From: Encephalitozoon hellem ATCC 50504
Taxonomy: Eukaryota > Microsporidia > Unikaryonidae
Direction of reading: 5' to 3'
DNA length: 64,000 nt
Assembly (NCBI RefSeq): GCF_000277815.2
Contig: NC_018470.1
Location: forward strand, 1 to 64,000
Shown: positions 55,267 through 64,000 of the stretch, one piece after another
Numbering within the stretch: the first letter of the stretch is position 1
How the letters are laid out: every line of letters starts with the position of its first letter
Notes under the pieces: generated by a model
What the model was told of the DNA's origin: nothing
Seen by the model: only the letters and a program-made list of their open reading frames with translations
Database searches by the model: none
Translations under genes and position numbers: made by a program

Positions 55267-55797
55267 ATGGCTATTATTTCTCTGGTAGTCATCAACGTAC
55301 ACACAAAGAAGATAAAGGCCAAGGCATTCAGCCTTGGGCAGTTTTCGTTCTTCACCAGGGGCAAGGTAAGGGAGACTCTAACATTTATTTCCCAAGAGCT
55401 TGCCGAAAAGCTGGAGACATATGAGTTCCAGGAGTACACACACGAGTTCAATGACGAAAAGGTCTACAAGCTGTTCAGCCTAGTCCACAACGACTATGCA
55501 TACATAGCATGTGCAGATGACGGCTATCCAGGAATTGTGGCTCTGAAGCTCTTGCAGGAAGCAAGACATGGAAATATCGAGAGGCTCATTGACGAGTACA
55601 AGGACCCTGCGTCCAAGCACACACTCTTGCAGATACAGAACGAGGTGGAGGAGACCAAGGGTGCACTGTCCAAGACACTGATGGCCGTTCTTGAGCGCAA
55701 CGACAAGTTAGAGGACCTGGTTGCTAAGTCTGAGCATCTTTGCTACGAAACAAAGTTGCTATTCAAAAGCGCAAAGAAGAAAAATAAGTGCTGCTAA
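55267..55797 (+). CDS. YKT6: Ykt6-like longin R-SNARE
   Basis: The product is 176 residues. An N-terminal longin domain (about 1-115, with VHNDYAYIACADDGYPGIVALKLL) leads to an R-SNARE helix (LLQIQNEVEETKGALSKTLMAVLERNDKLEDLVAKSE, with the central Arg). There is no membrane segment; the sequence ends KKKNKCC. Ykt6 normally ends CCxxM, prenylated at the CAAX. Here the last two residues are the two Cys. It acts in ER-Golgi, Golgi and vacuolar fusion. CCCC directly precedes GGGATGG. Confidence 0.9.
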   Translation: MAIISLVVINVHTKKIKAKAFSLGQFSFFTRGKVRETLTFISQELAEKLETYEFQEYTHEFNDEKVYKLFSLVHNDYAYIACADDGYPGIVALKLLQEARHGNIERLIDEYKDPASKHTLLQIQNEVEETKGALSKTLMAVLERNDKLEDLVAKSEHLCYETKLLFKSAKKKNKCC

Positions 55798-55874
55798 CTA
55801 AGGGTCCGTAAAATAAATTTAGACACGCCATACTTTTTCCAATTTTCTAGAGGTTGCCTTGCGATCCCATCGGA

Positions 55875-58025
55875 ATGGACCGCGAGTTCAAGCTGTTTTA
55901 TGAGACACTAGACAAAGGCAAGTTCAAGTTTTTTGCAAGGGGGGAGGCATACAGCGTGTTCAATGAGGACATAGAGATGATTCCCCGGTACAATGCAAAG
56001 GATGTGGTCGAGAAAAAGGAAGGAAGGGAGCTAAGGATTTCCAAAGGGGAAATCGAGGATGTTATCAGAATGCTTCTGACGGAGGCTAAGATCGGGGTTC
56101 AGGAGTACGATGGGCAGACTCTTCTAAGGGAGGGGTTTCCAGGGAACTGGAAGGACTTCACGGATCTACTGCTAGACTCCAGGAGCGTCCCATCGGTTGC
56201 AGCCGTAAAGATAGGAGATGCTGTAGAAATAAGCTTTCTTGTCACATCTGAATCCACAATCTACACATCAACCTTCGAGGATGATGAAATATTTAGTAGC
56301 CTATACTGGATCTTAAACGAAGTGAATGTTGTTGAAGTGGTGTATGATAACAGGAGGCTGGATGATTTTCTAAACAGGCTAGGGATCTCCAGCTGCCTGA
56401 GAAGAAGTGAGAAGAACACTGCAAAGCTCCTGTGCAGATACCTTAGGATATCCGAGGAAAATTATGAGCACAAGGAATACATCAGGCCGTTTGTGTGCCG
56501 TGTAGATAGAAATGTTCTTCTTGCACTGAACGTGTATAGCAAAGATGAGCATTGTGTATCCAAAACCTTCTGTTGCCATACAAACCAGGGATGGCGGCTT
56601 CTTCATAAAATGTTTCTACAGCCACTTCGTAGCAAAGAAGAAATAGAAAAGAGGCTGGGCATTACCGACTCATTGAAGACACTCAATCTTGATGTTCTGA
56701 AAAAATTTCCAGATCTTCTAAGATTGTCAAGGAGAGTAAGTGGAGGCAGGGTGTCTTTGAGAGAGATTCTTAGGCTGATTCAGACTGTAGATACCATTCC
56801 CGAGCTTCTGTCTTCCTTTTCATCCTCCATACCTCTTACCAGAGATGTTGCAGACCCTCTCAAGAAGATTTTTTCGGCATTTGAGCCGGTCAAGGCTGAG
56901 GTCGCAAGAGTAGTTGATCTTGAGGCTGCAGAAGAGAATGTGTACAGGATTATGCCCGACGTGTCCCCAAGGCTTCTCAAACTCAATGAAGCCCTGAAGA
57001 AAGTTGACGAGGAAATGGGTGATGAGTATGAGAGGGTGTGCGAGACCTTCCCAAAGCTTAGGATAGACAGGGCCTCAGGGGTTTTCAAGACCACAAAAAC
57101 AGAGTACCAGAAGAGTCAGAATCTTTTTAAGAAGGAGGGCTTTGTCGAGTTAAGCTTTGGCAAAGGTGGTGTTTCACTTACAACAAGGGTGCTTTCCTCC
57201 TTGAATGAAAGAAAGATATCTCTTAGAAAGGAAGTAGAGGATGAAGAGAAGGACATTGTAGACACGATAAAGGCCATGCTAAAGAGCTATGTGTCCCACA
57301 TCGAGTCCTTGAACTACCTGACAGCATTGATCGATGTGTTCAATGCGTTTTCCCTTAAGGCCACTCTCAAGGGGTACTCGAGGCCTGTGTTCAGCGATGG
57401 CACATTTGAAATAAGGAACGGATTCCACCCGGTGCTTGAAGATCAGGACTACATTCCTAATTCGATAAGAATGGACGACAAGAGAATGTGCGTGGTGACA
57501 GGGCCGAATATGGGGGGAAAGAGCACCTTTCTCAAGACTTGTGGGGTAATTGCTCTTCTTGCACACATGGGGTGTTATGTTCCTGCGGAGTATGCTAGGA
57601 TTCCAATTCTTGATGGGATATATGTTAGGATCGGCGCCACAGATTGCTCATTCCTGGGATCATCCACATTCATGATGGAGATGGCCGACATAGCGAGGAT
57701 ATGCCATCTAAGCTCTCCAGAGTCCTTGATAATAATAGACGAGCTTGGGAGAGGAACCAGTGCAATCGATGGACTAAGCATAGCACAAGCAGTCAAGGAA
57801 CACCTTGTCTTCAAGAAAAGCCTGTGCCTCTGCGCCACACACTTTCCAGAGCTCTGCGGTGAAGATGTTCTAAACAAGAAGGTTAGGAACGAAGGAACGC
57901 TCCTTATGTACGAATTGGTCGACGGTGTTTGCGACACGAGTTTCGGCATAATGGTTGCAGAGAAGGTAGGGTTCCCCACACAGGTGATCCAAATGGCCAA
58001 AGAGTACATGAAAAATGATTTATGA
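55875..58025 (+). CDS. MSH2: DNA mismatch repair protein MSH2
   Basis: The product is 716 residues, shorter than yeast Msh2 (964). The start FKFFARGEAYSVFNED matches the MSH2 mismatch-binding domain I (family RFFDRGDFYTAHGED), and FxE of MSH6/MutS is absent as expected. The ATPase has Walker A TGPNMGGKST, Walker B LIIIDELGRGTS and the conserved H of CATHF. It forms heterodimers with MSH6 or MSH3. The long frame starts on TTG at 55854; ATG 55875 is used, seven bases after CCC. The clamp and connector are trimmed. Confidence 0.93.
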   Translation: MDREFKLFYETLDKGKFKFFARGEAYSVFNEDIEMIPRYNAKDVVEKKEGRELRISKGEIEDVIRMLLTEAKIGVQEYDGQTLLREGFPGNWKDFTDLLLDSRSVPSVAAVKIGDAVEISFLVTSESTIYTSTFEDDEIFSSLYWILNEVNVVEVVYDNRRLDDFLNRLGISSCLRRSEKNTAKLLCRYLRISEENYEHKEYIRPFVCRVDRNVLLALNVYSKDEHCVSKTFCCHTNQGWRLLHKMFLQPLRSKEEIEKRLGITDSLKTLNLDVLKKFPDLLRLSRRVSGGRVSLREILRLIQTVDTIPELLSSFSSSIPLTRDVADPLKKIFSAFEPVKAEVARVVDLEAAEENVYRIMPDVSPRLLKLNEALKKVDEEMGDEYERVCETFPKLRIDRASGVFKTTKTEYQKSQNLFKKEGFVELSFGKGGVSLTTRVLSSLNERKISLRKEVEDEEKDIVDTIKAMLKSYVSHIESLNYLTALIDVFNAFSLKATLKGYSRPVFSDGTFEIRNGFHPVLEDQDYIPNSIRMDDKRMCVVTGPNMGGKSTFLKTCGVIALLAHMGCYVPAEYARIPILDGIYVRIGATDCSFLGSSTFMMEMADIARICHLSSPESLIIIDELGRGTSAIDGLSIAQAVKEHLVFKKSLCLCATHFPELCGEDVLNKKVRNEGTLLMYELVDGVCDTSFGIMVAEKVGFPTQVIQMAKEYMKNDL

Positions 58026-58159
58026 GAGCGCCAACGGATTAAGTTGCTTGTACAGGCCCCACCATCACCTTTGCACAGAAGCACGTTTAATAAAATCATT
58101 TGTTTTATTAACTCTGTATCAATAGGCAAGTATTGCCAGCGTGCAGCATCCATGGGTGA

Positions 58160-60622
58160 CTACGACTTCGAAGGGTTATCTTTGTCTTCATTGTCTTCGG
58201 ATCCAAACGTTATTTCATAGAAGTTGTTTCCATCGTGTAGCAATGGCCTCATACTTCCCTCTACAAACCTTAGGTTATCATGGGATTTAGTAAAGACCAG
58301 CAGTCCAGTTTTCATGTCAAATATATTTACGATGTGGGGCCCAACACATATAACATGGTTCTTGATCACTTTAAACCCTAGTGGATTGCAATTCCACAGA
58401 AAGATGATATCTGTCCGCTTAAGCTTCCCAGTGTCGTCAACTATGAATCCCATGGAATTGAAGCACAAGAGGAACTCATGGGAAGAGACAGGGAAGATCG
58501 ACTTTGCAACCATGTTCTTGAGCCCATGGAATAGCACAGGGATGAACGGGTCATAGACCTGCAGAAGCTCCTCAGACCTAAGGGTCTCCATATCGACAAT
58601 CTCAAAGTCCTTGCATCCTATCACAATCTTCTCCGAGCAGAAAAATACATTGTACACCTGCAGACCTATATATAGCTTTCGCGAAAGCTCGATTGTAATC
58701 GAGTCGAGGGACACCACCGCCAAAAAGAGAAATATGGAGACAGATTTGCCGTCTCCAGAGTCTGTTGATGCAATGCAAGGCCCCTGCTTTGTTATTCCAT
58801 AGAAGAAGTCCTCAATGTTGTCCTTCAGGACATTTTCTTCAATGCTTGTTGATTCAACATTGAAATGGGAAGCATACAGAGTCGACCCTGACTTGTATAG
58901 CATGATTTCATATGTGGAGTCGTAAATTATCTTATCTACCTTCCTGTCTAGGATCTTGTCGAGCTTCTTATTCGAGAACCGATAAACCCCGTCTCCTATT
59001 GCTACAATATACATGGCTCTCTGTGCAGAAGTGTATTCGGGATCGTCATTTCTGTCCAGGGGAGGTGAAATCCTGATGCTGCTTACAAAAAAGTCTGCCG
59101 TGGGAAAGAAGCTCTTCCACAAGGATTCTTTCTTGTTGGACGAATTTTCGCATTCCTCCCTCCTAGGCTCCTGCACCTCCTCCAGATCAGGATTCTTCTT
59201 TCTCTCAATGTCGTTCCTTCTGGTCTTATGGAACTTATCTATGAGCTTGGTTAGGTCTTGATCCTTAGACTCCTCCGAGTATCCAATATTGGCTGAAGAT
59301 TCCTCATCAGACAGTGTTCCGGTACTGGTCTCTAGGCTATCTGAAGAAGAAAAGGACTCTTCATACCACTTTATATCGTTGGCTTGGCATGCATACCTCA
59401 CAGTCTCGTCCACTTTGTAGGGCAGCTTCTTGAAGGATATGTCACCTCGAAGATGTGCCTTGATCTTGAAAATCGCCTTCTGAATTATGTTGTAGTATAC
59501 ATCCCTTTCTCCCTTGTCATAGAAATATAATCCCCAAACCCGTATGCCTCCCCTTTCAAACAGAAATAGAGGATACAGATTCTGGAAAAACGGGTCTTCA
59601 GGAAAGAACCTGACATTCTCCTTGACCGCAACCAGCCTCGACATAAACATCGGCTCTTCGTTGATGTATATCTCAGAAAACTTGTCTTCCGGATAATCAC
59701 ATATCAGCATCAGATGGTCAAAGATAAACACCTTGAACATCTCGGGCTCTTCATTCGAATGGCTTCTTATCAATGCTTCTCCTTCCTTTAGTAGCTTTCT
59801 TTTGCTTTGAAATAAGCCCAAGCAATGCTGGTTTCTAATACTTTGCTTGTACCTGAAGTTAATCCCCAGCTTGTACATTGAAAACTGCGTGCTAAACCTA
59901 TTGAACTCTTTGTCTGCATTCTTCGCTATCGCCATGAACTTTTCAATTAGGTTTTCATACTCATTCTTGAGGTCCCCCTCCTCGTTCTTGGCTATGGCCT
60001 TCAGGAGCAAAGGATACCTTGCAAGCTTTTGTGACGGCCTGTACAAAAAATGCTTTATCCCAAGAAACGAGGAATTCTTTTCTCTCAGAAATTCCTCTGC
60101 CCCCTTTGCAAATTCCGGATAGCGGTGTATAAGCTTCTCAAGCTCAAACTCAGCCTTGGGAAGCCTCCTTACATATTCGTTATACAGCTCAAACTCTTCA
60201 ATGTGCTTGTTGTATATTGAAACATACTCTAACTCCTGCAGGCTCGGGTTTTCGGCATCAACCTTATCGATCATATACTCACTAGTATTTTTCATGACAT
60301 TCTCCCCCGTCACCTTCGAATACATGCTAAGGTTTGCCCTCCTCATATCCTCGCATATCCTATTGTGGAGTTTTTCGATCCTGTCCATGTTAATAAATAT
60401 CCTGTCGCATATCTCATACTTGACTTTCGGGGTACTGAACAATGGGTATCCAAGAATCCATATTCTGAACTCCTTTTCCCAAATAAGAAGATCCTGGATG
60501 TAGGACTTCTCGCTCTCAAAAATCTCTCCAATGGCTTCGATACGTTTTTTAAGCTTTGACATATACAATAGAATCCTTTGTTTTCTGTATTTATCTCTTC
60601 TCAATGTTTCAGAAAGAAACAT
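58160..60622 (-). CDS. Rho guanine-nucleotide exchange factor with CNH domain (Rom2-like)
   Basis: The product is 820 residues. A DH domain (about 28-230) begins RIEAIGEIFESEKSYIQDL and contains HFLYRPSQKLARYPLLLKAI, the conserved core helix. A PH-like region (about 250-395) and an acidic linker follow, then a C-terminal CNH beta-propeller-like domain (about 515-800, ending CVGPHIVNIFDMKTG). This is the Rom1/Rom2/Tus1 plan of yeast Rho1 exchange factors that control wall synthesis. The N-terminal RGSL and DEP parts are missing. Start could be ATG 60622 or 60 bases later. GTPase target inferred. Confidence 0.88.
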   Translation of the reverse strand: MFLSETLRRDKYRKQRILLYMSKLKKRIEAIGEIFESEKSYIQDLLIWEKEFRIWILGYPLFSTPKVKYEICDRIFINMDRIEKLHNRICEDMRRANLSMYSKVTGENVMKNTSEYMIDKVDAENPSLQELEYVSIYNKHIEEFELYNEYVRRLPKAEFELEKLIHRYPEFAKGAEEFLREKNSSFLGIKHFLYRPSQKLARYPLLLKAIAKNEEGDLKNEYENLIEKFMAIAKNADKEFNRFSTQFSMYKLGINFRYKQSIRNQHCLGLFQSKRKLLKEGEALIRSHSNEEPEMFKVFIFDHLMLICDYPEDKFSEIYINEEPMFMSRLVAVKENVRFFPEDPFFQNLYPLFLFERGGIRVWGLYFYDKGERDVYYNIIQKAIFKIKAHLRGDISFKKLPYKVDETVRYACQANDIKWYEESFSSSDSLETSTGTLSDEESSANIGYSEESKDQDLTKLIDKFHKTRRNDIERKKNPDLEEVQEPRREECENSSNKKESLWKSFFPTADFFVSSIRISPPLDRNDDPEYTSAQRAMYIVAIGDGVYRFSNKKLDKILDRKVDKIIYDSTYEIMLYKSGSTLYASHFNVESTSIEENVLKDNIEDFFYGITKQGPCIASTDSGDGKSVSIFLFLAVVSLDSITIELSRKLYIGLQVYNVFFCSEKIVIGCKDFEIVDMETLRSEELLQVYDPFIPVLFHGLKNMVAKSIFPVSSHEFLLCFNSMGFIVDDTGKLKRTDIIFLWNCNPLGFKVIKNHVICVGPHIVNIFDMKTGLLVFTKSHDNLRFVEGSMRPLLHDGNNFYEITFGSEDNEDKDNPSKS

Positions 60623-60664
60623 CAGTAGCGTTTGTTGTTAATCCACTGGCAAGAGGGAGCACAG

Positions 60665-61675
60665 CTATCTATCCTTGAAGACCTCCGAGTTCCTTCTCCT
60701 CAAGTGATCTGCTACATTGAACATCGTTTCCACGCCCACAATAGACGGCTTCTGGAGCAGCTCCATACAAACATCAAAGTCTTCTTGGATTATAGCATTC
60801 CTCATTATGATTATTGCAGAGGCACAGCAATACAACACCATCTCAAATCTGTATGTATCGCTGAGAAACCTGTCCCATAGCCATATGACATCCTCAATTT
60901 CAAAGCATGACATAAACATCAGCAGTATCCACTTCATGTGGAATCCTCCCTCCGTCAAGCCCTTTCTTCTCATCATAGCATACAGCTCCTCGTCCGCCCC
61001 TCTAACTATCTCCATAACCATGGACATCCTGTGCATTATCCCTCCGCTGCATTGGTCAAGATCTCTTATGAAGTTATCTCCTATCTCAACCATCAGCGAG
61101 TTAAAGCAGAAAAAAGAGTCCTCTTCACAATGCTTCTTGTCATCCTCATCATCACTTGTGCACAGCACATAGTATATGGCTATTAGGATGAGATTCATGC
61201 CCTGGACATACCTTACAGACGAGTTTGACATTGCATAGCACTTCAGTATCCTCTTGATCACATCTCTGTGTGTTTCTCCAGAGCCCAGGGATACGCTATC
61301 CAGAAATTCGCAGTACCTCTTTTTTTCCTCGGAACCTCCACAGCCTGTTCTTGGCTTAATGAATGTCCTTGAAACATCGTTGTCAATCACCTTGTAGCAC
61401 TCTTCTTCTCCCTCAAACCCACTTCCGACTCTCTCTGCATAGAAGCTATACGAGTTCCTCATGTTTCTGAGAAACATTTCTGTCTTGAACTTGTTCTTAC
61501 TGTAGTATCCAAGAAATACCTTCCAGTACTTCGGCCTGAGCGATGAATTGGAAAACCCGTAGTAGCAGTACTTCTTTATCTCGCAAACATCAAGCGGCGT
61601 AGAGTCTGTGGGGTTTATCTGCTTTGATATGAGGCTGTGCAGCACCGTTCTTTCTCTTTTTCTATGAAAATTCAT
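60665..61675 (-). CDS. TBC domain Rab GTPase-activating protein
   Basis: The product has 336 residues, nearly all a TBC domain. The catalytic arginine motif is VIDNDVSRTF (IxxDxxR) and the catalytic glutamine is in RYVQGMN (YxQ). CEIKKYCYYGFSNSSLRPKYWKVFLGY is the TBC start (G-IPxxLRxxxWxxLL), and EGGFHMKWILLMFMSCFEIEDVIWLWDRFLSD the end. TBC1D13/Gyp-type. It should switch off a Rab. The frame opens on TTG; ATG 61675 is used. Rab partner unknown. Confidence 0.9.
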   Translation of the reverse strand: MNFHRKRERTVLHSLISKQINPTDSTPLDVCEIKKYCYYGFSNSSLRPKYWKVFLGYYSKNKFKTEMFLRNMRNSYSFYAERVGSGFEGEEECYKVIDNDVSRTFIKPRTGCGGSEEKKRYCEFLDSVSLGSGETHRDVIKRILKCYAMSNSSVRYVQGMNLILIAIYYVLCTSDDEDDKKHCEEDSFFCFNSLMVEIGDNFIRDLDQCSGGIMHRMSMVMEIVRGADEELYAMMRRKGLTEGGFHMKWILLMFMSCFEIEDVIWLWDRFLSDTYRFEMVLYCCASAIIIMRNAIIQEDFDVCMELLQKPSIVGVETMFNVADHLRRRNSEVFKDR

Positions 61676-61805
61676 CACCTCCCTCTCTGCACTGATCCTA
61701 TACAAGTTCTGTTGTTATGTGTGAACTTCGGCCAATAAGCTCCGGGCAATGTGCATTGAGTCTTCTGGGGCGATTGGGTTCTTATAGCAAATCCTTGACC
61801 AATCA

Positions 61806-62026
61806 ATGACACCGGAGCAAGAAGAGGCTTGCAGAGACATGAACCATTGCGCTTTCCTGAGGTACAACAAAACTTCTCTGCCCTAATGCTCCTAGATTCG
61901 TGAATCAGGGTCGACCTGTGCTTCCCATTGGCACATGAGGCCGCAGACTGCGTGGAAAAGGAGTTCAGTATTAAAACGGAATGCAAGAAATGTATCCATG
62001 CATTCAAGAGAAGCTTTGGCTCTTGA
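61806..62026 (+). CDS. Tentative spliced cysteine-rich microprotein
   Basis: Two open frames can be joined by a putative 47-nt intron at 61862-61908 (GTACAA at the 5' end, CTAAT branch-like sequence, AG at the 3' end). Exon 1 starts at ATG 61806 and encodes 18 and a part codons; exon 2 runs 61909-62026. The product is 57 residues with six cysteines at 9, 15, 23, 33, 44 and 47, with one C-x9-C pair. Exon 2 reads protein-like (DCVEKEFSIKTECKKC). GTACAA is not the usual microsporidian GTAAGT donor, and exon 2 overlaps GID4 in another frame. This is a hypothesis; family unrecognised. Confidence 0.3.
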
Positions 62027-62555
62027 GAACGGTGCCAAGTATAGAGGTGAGCAGCTTACCAATGGAGGGTCGTTCAAAATAGAGATGAATGTCGACATCG
62101 TTGACATCGAACAAGAGTTTATCTGCGGGACGTTTGAGATACACAACCTTACCGATAGATACGAGCTTCTCACGACGTATTTTGAGGGCGAGATAGTCGG
62201 AAACATCTATCCATTCACGATGGAGGAGTATTCGATGGCAAATCCAGACATAATACACTGGAAGCTTTTCCCAGAATGGAAAGGAGAATATGTCTATAGA
62301 AAGGGATCGTATGATATAAAGAAGAGTAATTTCATGTACATCAAAATCAAAGAACTGTTCTTGCTGCCCGACCCCCGGCTTAAAACCATACCCGGGGCGT
62401 CGATTGATGGGCACTACTATTGCTGCTACTACAAGAACCTTGACTGCTTTGCAGGGCACTATTATTACAAAAACACGTCGAATCTAATATCCCAGCAGGT
62501 GCTTTTGGACAGAGTGTTCTTAAGAAAATCGAGGAGCAGGTCATTTAGCAAGTGA
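61935..62555 (+). CDS. Gid4/Vid24-like substrate receptor of the GID/CTLH E3 ligase
   Basis: The product is 206 residues, or 185 from ATG 61998. From about residue 30 it follows the Gid4 beta-barrel: ENGAKYRGEQLTNGGSFKIEM, FICGTFEIHNLT, LLTTYFEGEIVGNIYPF and NPDIIHWKLFPEW. Gid4 binds proteins with N-terminal proline for ubiquitin-mediated breakdown. CCC at 61924-61926 lies nine bases before ATG 61935, favouring that start; the first 21 residues lack family similarity and are R-rich. The reading frame overlaps the tentative cysteine-rich gene. It is followed at 119 bp by the USP7-like protease gene. Confidence 0.9.
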   Translation: MRPQTAWKRSSVLKRNARNVSMHSREALALENGAKYRGEQLTNGGSFKIEMNVDIVDIEQEFICGTFEIHNLTDRYELLTTYFEGEIVGNIYPFTMEEYSMANPDIIHWKLFPEWKGEYVYRKGSYDIKKSNFMYIKIKELFLLPDPRLKTIPGASIDGHYYCCYYKNLDCFAGHYYYKNTSNLISQQVLLDRVFLRKSRSRSFSK

Positions 62556-62673
62556 CATTGATATATCATTAAATAATAATTTCAATGAAACTCTACGCCA
62601 GGCCCGGCGATGTGTTGAGATGAATCCTCTCAAGATTTGACAGGACTTTAAATGTTTTTGTGGAGGACCCTCG

Positions 62674-64000
62674 ATGGATGAGGGTTGGAAAGTAAAAAGG
62701 CCACCTAACGGGACGAAGGCGGAGTCCAAGCTGTTTTCTGCACAAGGACACAAGTGGAAGTTAGTTCTATCGAACAGGGGCGGGAGGATATATTTGGCAT
62801 TGGAATACCAAGGGGGATCGTACCACGACGTCCTGACAACATTTTGTTTTGATATTAATGGGAAGAGGCACGAGTATCAGTATCAGTTTTCGATGTTCAA
62901 TACCGATATTGGAATTTATGTTGAAGACAAGGACAGCTATGTGGTCAAGGTTGATATAAGCGTGAGGAGTGGATACTACAACTCAAGAAAGGAAACGGGG
63001 CATGTAGGGCTTCGGAATCTTGGAGCAACTTGCTATGTAAACTCCCTAATGCAGGCCTTGTTCAACATAGCAAAGTTCAGGAACGACGTCTTTGGGCTAG
63101 AGCCTAGCGGAAGGGTGCTGCTCCTCCAGAAGCTATTCAAGGAAATGCAGGTGGAAGAGCATCCCGTGGACACAACAGACTTTGTTGTGAACAACATATG
63201 GGTGGATGATGTTCATGTCCACCAGGACATTCACGAGTTCTCGAAGGTTTTTTTTGATTCTCTGGAGAAGGACAGCAAGAGAAAGGACTTTATAGAGGAT
63301 CTAATCCAGGGAGAGTTGACGACCTACATAGATGGAAAGTGCGGATGTGTCCGGAAAATAAAGGAGAAGTTCCAGGATATCCAGGTGGAGATCAGGGACT
63401 TCCTCAACAACAAACTGTCATCAAATCTCCACGAGTCTTTGAAGAGGTATGTGGAGGCGGAGGTGCTTGATGGAAATAACAAATACAACTGTGAAAAGCA
63501 TGGGTTTGTGGATGCAAAGAAGGGGGTGCTGTTCAGGTCTCTTCCCCCGGTGATGTTTGTTCTTCTGAAGAGGTTCAATGTTGACTTTGAGACAGGAAAT
63601 GGCTATAAAGTGAACGACTACTTTGAGTTTCCCTCCTCAATTGACATGTCACCGTTTATGGAGAAGGACGATGGCGAGGAGAAGCAGTCTGACGAGACAT
63701 ATGATCTCTATTCTGTGATTGTGCACAGAGGAGACCATGACGAAGGACACTTTTATGCTTACTTGAAGATTGGTGGAAGATGGCTCAAGTTCAACGACAC
63801 GGTTGTGACAGAGGCTGGGGAGATGGAGGCCATGGAGCATAATTTTGGAGGAAAACATCCTTACAAGGACAAGATAAGGGATTACTCGGGATACTATCTG
63901 ATTTATCTCAGAAGAAGTATGTCTGACAGCCTGTTGAATATGAAGGTTACTATTCCTGGAAGAATAGAGGAGATACTAAAAAAGAAGCAAAGCAAGGTCC
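62674..64000 (+). CDS. Ubiquitin-specific protease, USP7/UBP15-like, 3' part cut by window edge
   Basis: An open frame of 442 codons runs off the right edge. An N-terminal MATH/TRAF-like domain (about 1-105) precedes the USP catalytic domain (about 108 to 415): Cys box GLRNLGATCYVNSLMQAL and His box VIVHRGDHDEGHFYAYLK, then WLKFNDTVV. This is the USP7/Ubp15 arrangement. It removes ubiquitin from substrates, the counterpart of the Skp1 and Gid4 ligase parts in this window. CCC at 62668-62670, three bases before ATG 62674. C-terminal ubiquitin-like repeats, if any, lie outside the window. Confidence 0.92.
   Translation, partial: MDEGWKVKRPPNGTKAESKLFSAQGHKWKLVLSNRGGRIYLALEYQGGSYHDVLTTFCFDINGKRHEYQYQFSMFNTDIGIYVEDKDSYVVKVDISVRSGYYNSRKETGHVGLRNLGATCYVNSLMQALFNIAKFRNDVFGLEPSGRVLLLQKLFKEMQVEEHPVDTTDFVVNNIWVDDVHVHQDIHEFSKVFFDSLEKDSKRKDFIEDLIQGELTTYIDGKCGCVRKIKEKFQDIQVEIRDFLNNKLSSNLHESLKRYVEAEVLDGNNKYNCEKHGFVDAKKGVLFRSLPPVMFVLLKRFNVDFETGNGYKVNDYFEFPSSIDMSPFMEKDDGEEKQSDETYDLYSVIVHRGDHDEGHFYAYLKIGGRWLKFNDTVVTEAGEMEAMEHNFGGKHPYKDKIRDYSGYYLIYLRRSMSDSLLNMKVTIPGRIEEILKKKQSKV

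Noticed and set aside
1..64000. CRISPR arrays, insertion sequences, retroelements or phage-like modules
   Set aside because: None is visible. Apart from the CTD repeats and short rRNA spacer repeats, the window is single-copy eukaryotic genes.

Overview
This window is the subtelomeric end and adjoining core of a microsporidian chromosome, most likely from the Encephalitozoonidae (Encephalitozoon, Ordospora or a close relative). The evidence is a reduced rRNA unit with a small SSU of about 1.3 kb and an LSU of about 2.5 kb, the latter carrying the 5.8S-like sequence fused at its 5' end. Most spacers are under 150 bp, conserved eukaryotic proteins are shortened, and CCC or AAATTT signals lie just upstream of many start codons. 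Genus-level assignment is inferred from remembered SSU similarity, not from a search.

Layout. Positions 1-260 are an A/C-rich low-complexity flank. Positions 260-4105 hold the rRNA unit on the minus strand (SSU-ITS-LSU), transcribed toward the left end of the window. Positions 4106-4967 have no convincing gene apart from one possible decayed ORF. From 4968 to the right edge the window is packed with genes on both strands: 48 protein-coding calls (one tentative, one cut by the right edge) and two tRNA genes (Ser-TGA, Asp-GTC).

Functional themes. Transcription and chromatin: RPB1, RPA2, RPC11, TFIIH p62, Spt16, HP1, a Hst3/4-like sirtuin, CENP-C and a cyclin L-like protein. RNA and ribosome: eL31, uS9, eL13, LSm4, SF3a66 and Notchless/Rsa4. 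Secretion and membrane traffic: gamma-COP, SPC1, Ykt6, an Arl2-type GTPase, a Mon2-like HEAT protein, a TBC RabGAP and a RhoGEF. Sugar and wall supply: UGP1, PGM2-like mutase, GDP-mannose transporter and a Chs7-like chitin synthase chaperone. Proteostasis: CCT1, HSP70, Skp1, Gid4 and a USP7-like protease cut by the right edge. Transport: V-ATPase C and F subunits, ATM1-like and ABCG transporters, and a NIPA-like protein with a cysteine-rich ectodomain.

Several starts were moved inward from the longest open frame, either because the long frame opens on TTG/GTG or because a CCC signal sits next to an internal ATG. I see no obvious new multi-gene system. The most useful leads are a Tom22-like tail-anchored protein, a possible spliced cysteine-rich microprotein overlapping GID4, an altered SSU 5' end, Ykt6 and HSP70 with non-canonical C-termini, and a 56-residue coiled-coil gene.
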